A stretch of DNA of 64,000 bases, taken from contig NW_026999297.1 in the NCBI RefSeq assembly GCF_037126465.1, positions 186,001-250,000 of the forward strand, in the 5' to 3' direction. Every line of letters begins with the position of its first letter. Position 1 is the first letter of the stretch. This stretch comes from Ornithodoros turicata. Taxonomy: Eukaryota; Arthropoda; Arachnida; Ixodida; Argasidae. The translations under genes were made by a program, and so were the position numbers. Positions 61,301 through 64,000 of the stretch are shown in pieces. The notes below the pieces were generated by a model. That model made no database searches, was not told where the DNA came from, and was given only the letters and a program-made list of their open reading frames with translations.

Positions 61301-64000
61301 TTCAACAATACAGTCACAACATGAACAGCGTTAGTTACGCATTTACATTCAATAAATCGTGGACGTCAAAATAGAAAATTCCGTTAAAGATTTTAACATT
61401 AAAGTCGTGAATTCACCATTCTTTTTACTTGACGAAGTACGCTCGCAGGTGCACATCGAACAGAAATCTTCGCAAGAGATGCCGTGGATGACTGCGTAAA
61501 CGACGACAACGACAGTGTGACGAGCCTACGAGCCCGCCACTGGAGCCCGCTCGCATTTCAACAATACAGTCACAACATGAACAGCGTTAGTTACGCATTT
61601 ACATTCAATAAATCGTGGACGTCAAAATAGAAAATTCCGTTAAAGATTTTAACATTAAAGTCGTGAATTCACCATTCTTTTTACTTGACGAAGTACGCTC
61701 GCAGGTGCACATCGAACAGAAATCTTCGCAAGAGATGCCGTGGATGACTGCGTAAACGACGACAACGACAGTGTGACGAGCCTACGAGCACGCCACTATA
61801 ACGCCACTGGAGCCCGCTCGCATTTCAACAATACAGTCACAACATGAACAGCGTTAGTTACGCATTTACATTCAATAAATCGTGGACGTCAAAATAGAAA
61901 ATTCCGTTAAAGATTTTAACATTAAAGTCGTGAATTCACCATTCTTTTTACTTGACGAAGTACGCTCGCAGGTGCACATCGAACAGAAATCTTCGCAAGA
62001 GATGCCGTGGATGACTGCGTAAACGACGACAACGACAGTGTGACGAGCCTACGAGCACGCCACTATAACGCCACTGGAGCCCGCTCGCATTTCAACAATA
62101 CAGTCACAACATGAACAGCGTTAGTTACGCATTTACATTCAATAAATCGTGGACGTCAAAATAGAAAATTCCGTTAAAGATTGTAACATTAAAGTCGTGA
62201 ATTCACCATTCTTTTTACTTGACGAAGTACGCTCGCAGGTGCACATCGAACAGAAATCTTCGCAAGAGATGCCGTGGATGACTGCGTAAACGACGACAAC
62301 GACAGTGTGACGAGCCTACGAGCACGCCACTATAACGCCACTGGAGCCCGCTCGCATTTCAACAATACAGTCACAACATGAACAGCGTTAGTTACGCATT
62401 TACATTCAATAAATCGTGGACGTCAAAATAGAAAATTCCGTTAAAGATTTTAACATTAAAGTCGTGAATTCACCATTCTTTTTACTTGACGAAGTACGCT
62501 CGCAGGTGCACATCGAACAGAAATCTTCGCAAGAGATGCCGTGGATGACTGCGTAAACGACGACAACGACAGTGTGACGAGCCTACGAGCACGCCACTAT
62601 AACGCCACTGGAGCCCGCTCGCATTTCAACAATACAGTCACAACATGAACAGCGTTAGTTACGCATTTACATTCAATAAATCGTGGACGTCAAAATAGAA
62701 AATTCCGTTAAAGATTTTAACATTAAAGTCGTGAATTCACCATTCTTTTTACTTGACGAAGTACGCTCGCAGGTGCACATCGAACAGAAATCTTCGCAAG
62801 AGATGCCGTGGATGACTGCGTAAACGACGACAACGACAGTGTGACGAGCCTACGAGCACGCCACTATAACGCCACTGGAGCCCGCTCGCATTTCAACAAT
62901 ACAGTCACAACATGAACAGCGTTAGTTACGCATTTACATTCAATAAATCGTGGACGTCAAAATAGAAAATTCCGTTAAAGATTTTAACATTAAAGTCGTG
63001 AATTCACCATTCTTTTTACTTGACGAAGTACGCTCGCAGGTGCACATCGAACAGAAATCTTCGCAAGAGATGCCGTGGATGACTGCGTAAACGACGACAA
63101 CGACAGTGTGACGAGCCTACGAGCACGCCACTATAACGCCACTGGAGCCCGCTCGCATTTCAACAATACAGTCACAACATGAACAGCGTTAGTTACGCAT
63201 TTACATTCAATAAATCGTGGACGTCAAAATAGAAAATTCCGTTAAAGATTTTAACATTAAAGTCGTGAATTCACCATTCTTTTTACTTGACGAAGTACGC
63301 TCGCAGGTGCACATCGAACAGAAATCTTCGCAAGAGATGCCGTGGATGACTGCGTAAACGACGACAACGACAGTGTGACGAGCCTACGAGCACGCCACTA
63401 TAACGCCACTGGAGCCCGCTCGCATTTCAACAATACAGTCACAACATGAACAGCGTTAGTTACGCATTTACATTCAATAAATCGTGGACGTCAAAATAGA
63501 AAATTCCGTTAAAGATTTTAACATTAAAGTCGTGAATTCACCATTCTTTTTACTTGACGAAGTACGCTCGCAGGTGCACATCGAACAGAAATCTTCGCAA
63601 GAGATGCCGTGGATGACTGCGTAAACGACGACAACGACAGTGTGACGAGCCTACGAGCACACCACTATAACGCCACTGGAGCCCGCTCGCATTTCAACAA
63701 TACAGTCACAACATGAACAGCGTTAGTTACGCATTTACATTCAATAAATCGTGGACGTCAAAATAGAAAATTCCGTTAAAGATTTTAACATTAAAGTCGT
63801 GAATTCACCATTCTTTTTACTTGACGAAGTACGCTCGCAGGTGCACATCGAACAGAAATCTTCGCAAGAGATGCCGTGGATGACTGCGTAAACGACGACA
63901 ACGACAGTGTGACGAGCCTACGAGCACGCCACTATAACGCCACTGGAGCCCGCTCGCATTTCAACAATACAGTCACAACATGAACAGCGTTAGTTACGCA
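55326..64000 (+). repeat. Satellite 2, right block, running off the window
   Basis: About 33 units in the same direction as the middle block. 267-bp units dominate 55.3-57.9 and 61.8-64.0 kb. 256-bp GACGGTGTGACG units dominate 58.7-61.3 kb, mirroring the block order of the middle array. A GATTGTAAC variant of GATTTTAAC is scattered through the 267-bp units. The array end is not seen. Confidence 0.97.

Overview
The window looks like accessory, repeat-dominated DNA from an animal genome, most likely a chelicerate and probably a tick. Three things point there: a spliced first coding exon of the animal gene GOPC, LINE 3' ends of a kind I associate with ticks (from memory, not searched), and a 100-N scaffold gap. 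No bacterial genes, tRNA, rRNA or CRISPR array is visible. Only one host gene can be supported. Almost everything else is transposons, transposon relics and two satellite arrays.

Layout. 1-11 kb: unique sequence with decayed LINEs (one carrying a 2A-like ribosome-skipping motif), small DNA transposons and a hairpin repeat, then GOPC exon 1 on the minus strand (10725-10949). 11.58-30.8 kb: one array of a 222-bp satellite, split by two transposons whose target duplications let it be rejoined exactly. The first insert (14643-18187) has arms of about 1 kb, a 6-bp duplication, and its own nested hAT-type MITE and retroposed fragment. The second (21687-29016) is a 7.3-kb P element with an 8-bp duplication and a 15-exon transposase gene (THAP zinc finger, coiled coil, RNase H-like core) that reads through apart from one in-frame stop. 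30.9-36.8 kb: gap, a GTGAGG-rich tract, GGAGTAA-rich repeats and otherwise unassigned sequence. 36.8-64 kb: a second satellite with 256/267-bp units, holding two inverted copies of a 4.1-kb element. Copy 2 has a clean 8-bp duplication. Copy 1 has none and sits exactly where the satellite reverses direction.

Most notable biology. The P-element transposase has, between its DNA-binding domain and its coiled coil, a run of phase-0 mini-exons that are copies of one another (motif PDSP...ETLDS...PE) and were duplicated together with their introns. The nested insertions give a relative history: satellite, then transposons, then MITEs inside the transposons. The orientation switch in satellite 2 suggests inversion or foldback formation at a transposon.
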